64,000 bases of DNA from Oscheius onirici (taxonomy: Eukaryota > Nematoda > Chromadorea > Rhabditida > Rhabditidae). Below, piece by piece: positions 24,713-35,527 of this stretch. Within the stretch, counting starts at the first letter, position 1; every line of letters starts with the position of its first letter. Made by a program: the position numbers and the translations under genes. The notes under the pieces are model-generated. The model searched no databases. It was given only the letters and a program-made list of their open reading frames with translations, and was not told the DNA's origin. Location of the stretch: positions 7,860,501 to 7,924,500 of the forward strand of contig OW051470.1 in assembly GCA_932521025.1 (NCBI GenBank), read 5' to 3'.

Positions 24713-25500
24713 CTAGTAGGCGTAGCACTCCAAGGGGCCAATCGAAACCGATAAGGTGATATCCCCGAAATCTTGTTCGGTCAGGAATAAATTTATAGCT
24801 GCACCCAGAAGGTAACCGCCAGGAAGAGGACAATACTCATTCTTCTTCAGCTTGGCTTCAATAGTAGCAAACCAGGGAGCTCTCTTGTACTGAAAAATGC
24901 TCGTTTGCAAATAATATAACGCTAAAAGCGTACAGCATTCTTCATGCCCATCCAGAGGATCTTATATCCCATCTTTTTCGCATGCAAGTAGGCCGACATC
25001 TCCTGTTTGACCTCACTGGTGCAGCTGAGATAAAGTACGACGTCGTTCATCGAAATCTTCATGTTGTAGAGCTAAAAATTGGGAATTTTGTGCTAAAATG
25101 ATCGTGAAAACTTACGAAACGGAGCAGGCTGTTCTTTTTAGAAAATTCGGAGCTCTTGAAAGACTCGTCAGTAGAATCGGTGAAGTCGCTGGGCTTAATG
25201 GCGCGATCCGGACGACCGAGAGGGCTAGGAGAACCAAAGTAGTAGGGAAAGGCCTCCTGGAAGCAGCTGTAGGCTTCGCGACGGTCAATTTCGTGCATGT
25301 AGTCGACAAACTGGTTGATTCGGATGCTCAGACCGGCCATCTAGATTTTTTTTTCTACGAAATTTGCTAGAAAAATCGCTTACAATGGCCACCGTAAGTT
25401 TTTGTTTGATCAAGTCGTCGCCTTTTCCGTTGCCCTCGGTGAGGCTCTTGATTCGATCGCGTCGCCTTTAAAATTCCAAAATTTCCTTCCGAGTAAGCAT
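24713..25500 (-). pseudogene. Unknown tandem-family protein, copy 2, with early in-frame stop
   Basis: Exons read: first exon from the ATG at 25500, then MAGLSIRINQFVDYMHEIDR, FTDSTDESFKSS, KKNSLLRF, a third exon LYNMKISMNDVVLYLSC and KKMGYKILWMGMKNA, and a fourth exon ending LSVSIGPLECYAY. Except for the first exon everything is open and splice phases agree. In the first exon, codon 11 (25470-25468) is TAA, in the same frame as the following KQKLTVAI segment that aligns with the first exon of copy 4. Either the gene is broken or translation begins at the in-frame ATG that opens the second exon (MAGLSIR). The body is otherwise undamaged, so recent inactivation or an alternative start are both possible. 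Function unknown. Confidence 0.5.
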
Positions 25501-25564
25501 GGCTGGAAAATAGAAAAATTCCCGAAAAAGGCAGACAAAAATAGATGAACAAGCAGAAGAAATT

Positions 25565-25719
25565 ATAGTCTGTAAAGTAGCTACTGAGAATAATGTCCTT
25601 TAAATTTAGAACAAGAATGTTGGGTCCCGATTCGAGTATGTCTAAATCGTGTCGGGACCCAACATGTTTGTTCTAAATTTAAACGACTAATTATTCTCAG
25701 TAGCTACTTTACAGACTAT
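25565..25719. mobile_element. Small inverted-repeat element (hairpin MITE)
   Basis: A 155-bp palindromic element: the ends ATAGTCTGTAAAGTAGCTAC and its reverse complement are perfect, and an inner pair (TGTTGGGTCCCGA / TCGGGACCCAACA) also matches. The two arms together nearly fill the element. There is no coding capacity. It lies just upstream of copy 2 of the unknown family. Confidence 0.8.
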
Positions 25720-26177
25720 CTGGCCTAAATTTTACGCAGCGAATATCACAACGTTTGTTATACAGCATATGATACCAGGCAACGAGATTGCGCGCGATTT
25801 TTTTTATCGTTTGAATCATTTTTCCATCTAAAATCGTTGACAAAAGTCTAGACAACGGGGTTTTCGATCAAAATTTGCAGAATTTGGCTTGGTAAATTAG
25901 AACAGGGAAAAATATACCATGTGAAGAAATCATGTGGGGGCCGAGATTTTCAACAGATTTGAGCAAGAAAGCTGTCTGGAGGCAGGAAGTCAAGGCAGAA
26001 TGTTCTATCACTGTCCTTGATGATCAATTCTGGGTCCCTCGAGACAGATTACCGTGTATGTTCTATGTTCTGGAATGGAGAATGTTCTAACCAAATGATT
26101 AAAAAAAAAGTTGAGGAAGATTTATGTACACTGAGCAGAAACAAAACAATGAGGTGAACAATTTCAAAAGAACAAAA

Positions 26178-26740
26178 CTAGCTTCTTTTAAAGATGCCGT
26201 GCTTATCGTAAATCTCATTAGTTTTACGGATAATTTCGGGAACCGTCATGTCGTTGCGGCTTGTAGTTATAGCCATGCTAACAGCTGCAGCTCTGATATA
26301 ACCGCCAGGAAGAGGGCAAGCAGGAGAAGTGGAATTCAGTCTTTCCTTCTCTTATCTAAAAATTTTTGATTACGACAAAAAATTGAGTGGAAACTAACGA
26401 AACGAAGCAGACTGTTTTTCTTGGAGACGACAGAACTCTTGAGCGGCTCTTCATTAGAATCGGTAAAGTCGCTGGGATTGATAATTCTTTGATAGGTTTA
26501 CAGCGGAGACATAGTACGATCATTTGGATTAGGCATAGACATCAAGAAGCAGACCGTGGCGATATTTTTATCCACTTCAGTCAATTAGTCGACGAACTGG
26601 TCGATTCCGATGCCCCCCTCAGACTGGCTATCTTGACTTGATTTTGTGAAAACTGAATGGAAAAATGTACTTACAAAGTCGATGAAAGTGCGCTTTATGA
26701 CGTTATCAGTGTAATAGCCGAACAACGGAAGAGAGTCCAT
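26178..26740 (-). pseudogene. Unknown tandem-family copy 3, pseudogene
   Basis: The exon pattern of copy 4 is preserved: a first exon MDSLPLFGYYTDNVIKRTFI then DF at the donor; a second exon with IGIDQFVD; and a last exon with LPGGYIRAAAVSMAI and EIIRKTNEIYDKHGIF. The second exon contains two in-frame stops, one directly after FVD and one after RTMSPL, while the sequence on either side still aligns with copies 2 and 4 (PSDFTDSNEEPLKSS, KKNSLLRF). That identifies it as a decayed gene. Confidence 0.75.
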
Positions 26741-26855
26741 GGCTGAAGTTTCAATGAAAAACTGGTAAAAATTGAGCTTTAGCAGTAAATTTTCGACTAA
26801 AAATCGTGGAACAAATTTGACAGGCAATATTTATTTAAAAATTCAAGGCAAAAAT

Positions 26856-27674
26856 TCAGAAACAGAATTGCTTATAAGGTTCCTTCTCAAATATTCCCTG
26901 CTGATCGTAGATCTTGTTCGAATCGCGTATGAGACGGGGAACGTCGTCATCGTAAGGATTTTTCGTAATGGGACGGTGAACGAGCGCAAAGCTGACGGCA
27001 GCGGCTCGGACATAGCCGCCACGCAGGATGTGAGCCGGAGAGCTCGGCTCCAGTCCTTTCTTCTGCCGCATTTTGTCGGCCAGAAGCTGGGCTCGGCTCT
27101 TCTTGCGCTCGCGAAAATCCTCAAAGCCGAGAGGGGAGTTTTTGAAATCCCAATAGGTGCCGAGCAGGGTACGGAGACGCGAGTGCTTGATGTAGTGGAT
27201 AGCCTTGTTAATGGAAATGTTCATGAGGAAGAGCTACAAATTTGGGTAAAAGTTAGTTTTTGAGCCCGAAAAAAAACTGGGAATAGGAAAAAAGGCTATA
27301 AAAACCTACAAAACGAAGCAGACAGTCCTTTTTCGTCGCTATAGGGCTCCGGATTGAAATTTCTGTAGAATTCGCGAAATCATTCGGCCAGATCATCCGC
27401 TCCGGAACGACGTCACTCTCGAAGTTATTGGCAGTAAAGTCGTGCTCCTTTTCTGGCTCTGAATTGTGGGCCATGAATAGAGCTATAGTCGTCGCATGGT
27501 CGTCCACTTCCAGTAAGTAGTCGACGAATTGGTTGATTCCAATGCTCATGCTGCTCATCTAGAACCTTTTTTTGTGAAGAAACGAGGGGAAAAACTTACG
27601 AAATCAACTAAAGTCCGCTGCTTCATGATGTCCTCGAGCAGATGGGCGGGTAAAGTGATCTGTTCCTCCGGCAT
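26856..27674 (-). CDS. Unknown tandem-family protein, copy 4 (intact)
   Basis: Three exons in phase 0 encode about 233 residues. Exon 1 starts MPEEQITLPAHLLEDIMKQR and ends VDF; exon 2 carries MSSMSIGINQFVDYLLEVDD and ends KKDCLLRF; exon 3 carries SINKAIHYIKHSRLRTLLG, a basic stretch, then LRGGYVRAAAVSFALVH and a tail ending EPYKQFCF. No signal peptide, membrane helix or catalytic motif is recognised; the protein is probably intracellular and helical. It is the fullest undamaged member and the best reference for the family. Introns sit after Phe codons at equivalent places in all copies. Confidence 0.6.
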
Positions 27675-28090
27675 GGCTGAAAGTTTTTTTTTACTAAAAA
27701 AAAATAGAGTTTTTATGTCGTGTAATAGACGGAAAATGCTGATTACAAAGATAAACTAAGCAAAAGTAGTCAGAGAGCTTGTCAAACCTTCAAGTTTGCG
27801 TACTTTTATTGACGAGAAATTGCGTACTACATGTTTTGTACTCAAATGTATGCTCAGCTGTTTCCTCGAACATTTTGAATAGCCAGGGTCTCTTTTGTCG
27901 TATTTTTTGGCTGAAATGATAATAATGAGGAATAGGCACTTTTCGGGAAGAAATGCCCAATGATATCAACGAAACACTTGAGGCGTGGAAGATTTATGTA
28001 CAATGCGCAGAAACGAAACGGGGGGGGGGGTGTTACAATAAAGAGGTAATTTGAGCAAGAGAGCTGGGCAAAGGGAACAAAAATTAACAT

Positions 28091-28275
28091 CAATCATTGA
28101 ACAGGACGACTTTATCCATCGCGTCGAACATCTTCAAATGAACGGCTGTCATCTCATCTTCGTGTAGAGCTGCCAGCATGACAACTTGCAGGTACGTAGG
28201 GTCAACTGTCTGTAATTCCGATGCTCAGACAATTTGAAGCTGTTCGGCTATGGCCTACAAAGTAGTGCGCTTCAT
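28091..28275 (-). pseudogene. Remnant of a further tandem-family copy
   Basis: A short degenerate stretch starts with MKRTTL then a stop, passes a second stop, and includes DNA resembling the CTGAGCATCGGAAT segment at the start of exon 2 of the other copies. A final open part reads VDPTYLQVVMLAALHEDEMT and ends LFND. The flanking downstream sequence GAAGATTTATGTACA plus GCAGAAAC (about 27990-28017) also follows copy 3, supporting common origin. Confidence 0.5.
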
Positions 28276-28487
28276 GAAACCCAAGCATGTGCGTGCTGGA
28301 CCGGATCTTTTTTGGCGGAGCTTTTCATGACGATCTAAACGTCGAAGCGAGGTCAGGTTAGAGGAAACAACTATCCGTTGGCCTATTCTCACAGCGCTGT
28401 TCTACTCCCTGAGAAGATGTGAGAAGCCCCCCGATACTAGAAGAAATAAAAAAGAATTTAATGAACAGGGACAACAAGGGATAATTT

Positions 28488-30100
28488 ACTTGAAGATTTT
28501 GGACTGGTTGAACTTCTTGCCGCCGAAGTCTCCCTCCTCGAGAAGGTACTCGTTGATCATCTTCTTCGCGGCCTCGTCAGCGGGATCCAGTTTGGTCCAC
28601 TCGTAAGACTCGTAGTCTACCTAAATTTCAAGATATGCTCAAAGTCAAAAATTTGAAATTCACCTGCCAATCGGGGGAAAGAGTGAAAGCCAGCTCCTGT
28701 CCTCGCCAGACCCAGATTCCAGAGATTGTCGAGGCATTGTTCTCGCCGAACAGACACATGACTCCAAATGCGTTCTTGTTCAGCTTTTCCAGACGTTGGA
28801 ACATGCCTGATAAACCAAGCGTTACTAAAATGAATGCAATATCGTTACCTCCTATCAGATTGCAGCTCATGAAGATGAGTCCAAGCTCTTCGGGATACTT
28901 GTACTCGCACTTCCAGATCGAGTAGTGTTCCTTGTCGAAGTTTTCCCAGAAGAAGGGAATAGCCTTGGTTGCTGTATCTTCGTTCGAATAGACGCGCTTG
29001 AAGTTGTCCATGTTGAAGGTGCCCTTGGGCATGATGGCGAAAGGATCCTTAGACTCTTCCTTGGGAACAACATCTTCATCAGCGTCATCGTGGGCAGTGG
29101 CTTTAGCGGCCTGTTTCTTCTGCTCTTTCTTAGGTTCCTCCTTCTTCACCGCTTTGCTGAGCTTGGCAACATATTCCTTGAACTTCTTCTCTGAAAGTAA
29201 GCTTGTTAGAGAGAACACTAAGAACTAGACTACAGCCTCCTGTCACGGCGAGCTTAGCTCAACTCTCGTCTCTCTGCATCAATACGACTGATACAGATTC
29301 GCCAATAACTGGAGGAAACCGCACAGGGCGCATAATGCCGCTCTTTCACCACTGTAACACCTGACATCCACTAGGGATGGCCTGCTGACTACGTAGTGAT
29401 CAAGACAAGAAGTAATACAACGCTTACCATCAAATTGGGCAGCATTGCTGCACAACTGTACGACTCCCACGACCTCTTTGACAATGGGCTGAGCGATGAC
29501 CGTATTGAACCAGCGGGTGACGTTGGTGAGCTTCTTCTGAATGGCCGAGTCGAAGACGTGCTGGAAGGCTGGCAGAAGGTCGAGAGCAACGGAAACATCG
29601 GCAAAAGTGAGGCGCTCTCCAACGAGGTACGTTTTGTTGACGAGGATGTTGTCGAAGATGACCAGTTGAGCAAAGAGTTCGGTCTTGTAAGCATCGACGT
29701 TCTTCTGGCCAATGTTTGCGACCGACAGGGATGGGAGAACGTATCCGAGAACGTCGGGAAGGAGAGATCCTTCGGCCCAGGTCAACCACTGGACAATTTC
29801 CGGCATCTGAACCAGAGAGTTTACAGAGAAGAAGGGGAAACTAACGTCTTTGCTGTTAGCTCCAAGAAGATGAAGAGCAATGGACTCGGCTCCGAAGAGG
29901 TCCACATCTCCTTCGAAGGCAGGAGTCTGAAAATACGGAACATTATGGAAAAATTAGATGCGACATACCACTCCAAGAGGAAACTTGGCAGCCGGGGCCT
30001 CCAGTCCAGACAGCTGTACTTCGACTTTGGCCATCTTGGCAGCGATGAGGACCTTCTGGGTTTTGAAGCTGTCCTTGGCTCCGTAAATCTTGGCGGTCAT
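28488..30100 (-). CDS. eef-1G: Elongation factor 1B gamma subunit
   Basis: Six exons encode about 395 residues. eEF1B-gamma is the scaffold of the nucleotide exchange complex that reloads eEF1A with GTP in translation elongation. The N-terminal part is glutathione-transferase-like ([54 protein letters not shown]). A charged Lys/Glu linker follows ([12 protein letters not shown]), then the conserved C-terminal EF1G domain with [59 protein letters not shown] and the terminal SKIFK. Length and domain order are normal. It is divergent from the RPB4 gene, 483 bp away. Confidence 0.95.
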
Positions 30101-30305
30101 CGTGACGGGGTTTCTGCAATTTGAGATAATAGTCGGTGTTTAAAAAATGTGAAGAAAAGAAACAAAAAAAAACGGAATAGACTCGAAAGTGAAAGTGAAA
30201 AGACAAGAATTTCTGGCCTAAAGTCGGTCGCAGATTACGGTAGCTTGATTGTCAGGGAAATCGTGACGCGACCATAAATTGCGCAAAAAAAGGTTTTCTT
30301 TTCGC

Positions 30306-30484
30306 GGGGCTGTCTCGCAGAAAACGTTCGATTTGAAAAGGTCACTTTGCAAAAATCTTGGCTGAGTATCCAATGTTTGTGTGATGTAGCCAAATTCATA
30401 TAACGTGTAAACATTTGATACTCAGCCAAGATTTTTGCAAAGTGACGTTTTTCAAATCGAACTTTTTCGCTGCGAGACAGCCCC
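30306..30484. mobile_element. Hairpin MITE in the eEF1G/RPB4 divergent promoter region
   Basis: A ~180-bp inverted repeat with outer ends GGGGCTGTCTCGCAG / CTGCGAGACAGCCCC and inner arms containing TTTGCAAAAATCTTGGCTGA / TCAGCCAAGATTTTTGCAAA. The loop is about 30 bp. It lies in the 483-bp gap between two divergent housekeeping genes. Confidence 0.85.
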
Positions 30485-30583
30485 CTTTTTGCACTGTTTT
30501 TATTTGCATTTTCTCGGGTTTGCCTTGCTTTCTCCATTTTTTTTGTCGAAATGTTGTTAAAAATAGTATAAAATTTTGTAGAA

Positions 30584-31138
30584 ATGCCTCTGTCGGCGGA
30601 GGAGCTGGAACTGCAACAAGAAAATGCAAATGAATTGCGCTTCACTTCAGGTTTGTACTTCTTTCTACCTACGTCATCCACCTTCTTTAGAGTTCGAAGA
30701 CGATGAATCGACGACTCTTCTGATTTCGGAAGTTTTTCTCTACCTTGAACACAGGCGCCAGGAAAACGAAAAGAAAGATGAGCTTGAAGATCTTTCCGAG
30801 GTAATTTTCGATTCGTTTAGAAAAATGTTTCGTCCCAGGCTTTCGTCAAAACGTTGGACTACTCGCGCCGAATGTGCCGTTTCAAAAATCGGGAGACTAT
30901 CCGTGCCGTTCGCGGCGTTTTCGCTGGGTCTGGCACCGTGTTTCACAAGTATGAAGTAGCCCAGCTTGGAAATCTCTGTCCCGATACTGCTGAAGAAGCC
31001 AAGGTCAGTTTTTCCCGGTTCGTAGCAGCATTTAAGCCAAATTTTTAGGCTCTCGTTCCATCTCTCCTCTCCAAAATCGGTGACATTGAACTGGACAGTG
31101 TCCTTCAAGAAATTCACAGTAAAAAGAACTTCCAATAG
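30584..31138 (+). CDS. rpb-4: RNA polymerase II subunit RPB4
   Basis: Four exons (30584-30650, 30691-30800, 30839-31003, 31049-31138) give 143 residues, the normal size. RPB4 pairs with RPB7 in the stalk of RNA polymerase II. Family motifs are present: NELRFTSEFEDDESTTLLIS, EVFLYLEHRRQEN, LDYSRRMCRFKNRETI, LGNLCPDTAEEAKALVPSL, and the terminal IHSKKNFQ. The start ATG is the only reasonable one and matches the family's N-terminal acidic run. Confidence 0.95.
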
Positions 31139-31893
31139 AACAAATTACTAAAACTTAGTCTTTGTAAAAACCTTTTTTGTACCTACTTCTTGTTTGATAC
31201 ACGCTGTCTGTCTTCCACTGACCGTCCATCGCAACAAGTTTTTTCTTTGCTTCCGTTAGGTTCAGCTGCGGTTTCTTTCTGCGAGAAAAAATAACCGGAT
31301 ATCACCTTCGGAAGGGATTGCGCCAGCCCAGCAGACACATCGTTCACAATTATGAACGATCTGTTCGGTCAGCTGAAGGCCCTCTTTTCCTAAGAACCGG
31401 TAGCTATCGAAGACGTCGAGAAGCTTCGTCTTTTAAGAGCCTACGCTCCGACTGGAACTAATTCGCTAACTTTGATGTCCGAAACTACATCAGAAACTTG
31501 GTCTACTACGCAGAGGTAGCGGCCAATATGCCTCTCCTGTGATTGGACGTCTTCAAAATGTCGGGGAAAGCATAGCCGAGAAAAATGATGTCGCTTACAC
31601 GAGTCGTAAGCTTTTCAGCCACAAAATCATGAAAATACAATCCAATTTATTATTGAGCAATGATATACGACAATTCTACACAAACAGGCGAAAATGCTAC
31701 TTCCCCGTATTTCTATGTATGTGGGACACTTTTATCAATGAAAGCTCATAAAGTAATTTATTTTGGCTGAGATTTTGTTAAGTTGGCAATCGCGAAGAAA
31801 ATACTCTTGGACCCTGGGAGAAGAGATGACTAGATAGGCAACACACGAAAAGAGGAATACTACAGTTATGTACAAACTCGTTGTGGGAGATCA
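31139..31893. other. Convergent intergenic region with possible decayed coding sequence
   Basis: Between RPB4 (+) and the LMBR1-like gene (-). From 31351 to about 31530 the plus strand has coding-like G+C content and reads MNDLFGQLKALFS, stop, EPVAIEDVEKLRLLRAYAPT, then after a frame change FANFDVRNYIRNLVYYAEVA. This looks like a broken exon or processed pseudogene, but I cannot assign its parent gene. The rest holds nothing recognisable. Confidence 0.35.
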
Positions 31894-34800
31894 CTACTCG
31901 ATTTTCTCGCTTGATTCTTGTCTTTGGGGGACGGTGCATCGAAGATATGACAAGCTGAAGCATTTTTGCACTTTATGGTAAAACAAAAAGACGAACCCCT
32001 TGATGATTTGGCGTTGAACTGGGACCGTGAGATGCGTGAAGACGGAAATGACCGAAACGACCGCGAAAAGAATGTTGTAGGCGAGGACGAGACTGAAATT
32101 CGTCAACCACTGCAGAGCGCCGTAGTGTCCCATCAGCTTGAACGTTGTCAGGCCTGAAATTGGCTGTGAAGAATCTCCCCGTTACACACATTCACAAAAC
32201 CTTGAAGTGTGTTGCTGAATGAGCTCTTCCTTCGAAATTAGTTTCTCGGGTTTCCAGCGGAAAAGCGATACAATGGATCAATAACATTTAGTCTATTTCT
32301 CGCTTCGAGAACAAATCAACACGCAAATTCAACGTTAAAACCAGTCGCGTGCCCTTTTTAAAATTAACAGATAATAGCTTGGTTTTCAGCAGGTCTGCGT
32401 AATTTTTGGAAAACTCGATTATCTCAGTGCTCGCAGCTAAAACAAGAAGATAAGTCCACAAAACAAACCCAAAATGTTGGCGAGGATCGGAAATGCCGAG
32501 CTGAGGACCAGTACCAGACTGCAGTTGATGATTATGGCTGTCATCGACGTCTTTTTCTTCTCCGGTCGCAGAAGACGCACATAGGGCAGATTGTAGATTC
32601 CGACCAGCGATGCCACCATGATATAGCTGAAGTTTTTTTGGTTTATGGGATAAAAGAGAACTAACACAATGATGGTGTTCTCCAGAACCATGCCGGCGAT
32701 TCCGAGAAAATGTCCCTCGACTCCTTGAGAAATGTCGTAGACGGGCAGCTTGCTGTAACCGAACATGTGCTTCAGAATGTTGAAAACGACCATCATCAGC
32801 GTAATTGCCTATAAATTCATGGAATTAGCTGAATGGGCAGGCTTCATTTTTGTTACTTTCAGTGGGAAGAAAAGACATTTGGTTAGAAAAGAAAACTTAT
32901 AACAATCAAGCTGTAAACTAACCGTAAAAAGGAGCGTCGTCCCGATATAGAGCGGATATTTGAGCGCCTTCATGACCTGCTGGTACCAGCGAAGAGATTT
33001 ATCCCGTAGTGGCACCCAAAACGAAAAAGGGGAAAATTTTTTAGGAAAAGTATGAAAAGGAGTACCTGTTTTGCATTCTCGAGTTCTTCTTTGACCCACA
33101 TTGTGCTGCTAGGCTTCAAATTGTAGTCTCCGGCCTCCGGAACGTGATTTCTGTTCTGGGCATAGCCGTTCAGTCGGGGAAGAATATCATGTCCGGGAGA
33201 AATTCTCAATGCGGGACGATACGTCAGATTCTTCGGTGGAGAAGAATTTGACCCTGAAAGTTTTGGGACATGATGCAAATCTATAACTTTTGGAACTAAT
33301 TTTTCCAAATATGTGCAAAGTTACAAAAGTTTTCAATATTTAGACAGGTTTTGGTGATTGGAGACCGCTCGGTCTCCATAAATTATTCGGATATGATTAC
33401 ATAACCGAGCAAAGAGAATGAGAAAGGCATTTTTCATTATTCGAGGTCAGAGAGCTTGGCTGGTTTTAAAATGATCTTATTCTCTACATTCTTGGGGTAA
33501 ACGTAACAGGATTCATTGTCTGCAAGCTCTTTTTTCCGATATTGACCCAGTGTAAAGTCTGTTCAAAAAAAAGAACGCAACAGTAACCCATAAATATTTC
33601 GCTTCGAGAACCACAAACCCCTGATTTTCAAGGTAAACTGCAACAATTCAAACCGATTTCTTGGTTTTCCCAGACTTGTTCCGCCCGCCCCTGCCTTTTC
33701 GGCGTTTTTGAAATGCCATGTTTTCCCGATCCCCTTTCCAAAATTTTCAATTCTGCAAAGGTGCGTAATGGTAAAACACACCTCTAGCCAAAATTTCGAT
33801 GAAAAAGAGGCAATCCGAAGAGTTTGTTTTGTTTTGGAAAACTGAAAACATCAAAGGCAATTAGTCAGTTATGGGATTGCATTGTTTCGAAGACGTTTGG
33901 ATAGTGTTCAGAAGGGACTACAATTGCATTGACGGGGTAACAGGGACAATTACTAGGAATGCAGGGTAAATACCCGAGATATAAAGAGCGTTTTTTTTTT
34001 ACTTCTAGTACCGTAGCCAACCAGGTTATCTGAATTTTTCCCGCATGATTTCTGTTTCAATCTATGCCTTATCGTAAAGACATTCGAATGCCGCATCAAA
34101 AAACTAAAAGATTCCCGTACCTTTCCTTCCACCCTGTCCCTTGAACTGATTGTATTGTTTTTCCAGTCTCGCAATAACAACTGCCTCTTCGTAATCGATT
34201 GACGGAATCTGTAAACGTGTTCTTTTCTTCCTCCCCAGGTCACATACCGTTGTAATCTCACTGACGACCGTAAACATCTGAGCGAAACCGAGTGGCGCCG
34301 AGATCAAAAGCAGAACAACGCCGAAGAGAGAGACACAAGAATAGATCAGCGGCAGATTCACGTGCTTGATGCTCAGCAGCGAGACCTGAAGATTTGTTGA
34401 CTATTTTAAGCAAAAAAGCTTACATTCCAGCCAAAAATGGTCAGAACAATGTCTCCTAGACACAAAACGACCACAATTAGGAGTGCACAGACGGCTAGGG
34501 TTTCGTAGACACGTTGCATAAGGCCCTGAATATAAAAATAAGTAAAAATAGAGCTTGGAATTACATTTTTGTGTTTGCTGAAGCCGCTGGACTCGAGGAA
34601 GAAGTAGCTGAAGGGGAGGAGAACGAAGAGACTGAGATTGGAGAGCACAAAGACGTAGTCCCAGAGACTGTTGATTAGAGACAGGGAGAGCCACTGGAAA
34701 TGGATTTTAAGGAAGTTTTTGGGTCCTCGAAATTTTTTTCAGAATTGTCTGGAATTATAGAGCGAAAGGTTTCGGCTCCGAAACACTCTAAGATTTCGGT

Positions 34801-35527
34801 CAAGATTTGAATGGAACTTGGTCATTTTCTAGTGTGATTTAGCAGTAACCGTTTCGAGATCATGGCAGGTCAGAATACTGTTTTGTACGAAAGAGATCTT
34901 AAAAGAAGAAGAATTTACCTGTATGTAATAGTTAGCCTCGTAGCGATGTAACAGTTCCGAGCCGACAATTGAGAAGGGAAGTAATGTGATTGAGCCGAGT
35001 GATGTCGCTAGGGAAAATGTGCATATCCACACGCTTAATTTAACTTTTTTTTATAACTAGCTATACAAACCTTATTCTGTAGACAAAATAGTCCTCGTCG
35101 CCGGCATATAAAGAGTCCGAGTGTGGTTTTGCCTTGAATCTTGAAATAATCCAGTAGGAAGTGAAGTAGAGGGACAGAAAAAATAGAAGAACGATCTGAA
35201 AAGTGGATTTTTAGCTGGAACAATGCATTTTTTCTTGCTACTTACTTTCGACTAATTTCCACGTCTAGTGTGTTATTTTACACTCTGAACTTAATAAAGG
35301 CGCATCAAACAAAGCAAACTGTGAGAAAAACGCTATTTTAGGAGAAAAAAGAAACTCACAATCTGTTGCCGGACGAAAGAGTAAAATTCGCGTTCCTGCC
35401 TCTCAATTTCCTGTATTCTGAAGGTCTCTTCCTCTTCCGGGGACGGACCCCATAGAGCTGCAACGTCCACTGTCGCCAAATTCCACAGCAGTCTGCTAAT
35501 GGTGTCCGTCTTTCTGCAAATTTCCAT
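31894..35527 (-). CDS. LMBR1/LIMR-family multipass membrane protein
   Basis: About twelve exons encode a protein with roughly nine hydrophobic segments, the family's usual layout. Landmarks are VLLFFLSLYFTSYWIISRFK, an acidic stretch ending DEDYFVYR, VWICTFSLATSLGSITLLPF, HRYEANYYIQWLSLSLINSL, VLSNLSLFVLLPFSYFFLES, VYETLAVCALL, PLIYSCVSLFGVVLLLISAP, a cytoplasmic loop with coiled-coil-like residues, and the C-terminal LTTFKLMGHYGALQWLTNFS, VLAYNILFAVVSVISVF. LMBR1 and lipocalin-interacting LIMR proteins sit in the plasma or endosomal membrane; biochemical activity is not established. The chosen start (35527) precedes EIERQEREFYSFVRQQI; an earlier in-frame Met exists at 35617, so the N-terminus is uncertain. 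A possible last 42-bp intron after IIKG would slightly alter the C-terminus. Confidence 0.82.

Noticed and set aside
29396-30124. Plus-strand frame of 242 codons
   Set aside because: Antisense to eEF1B-gamma exons and runs through their introns.
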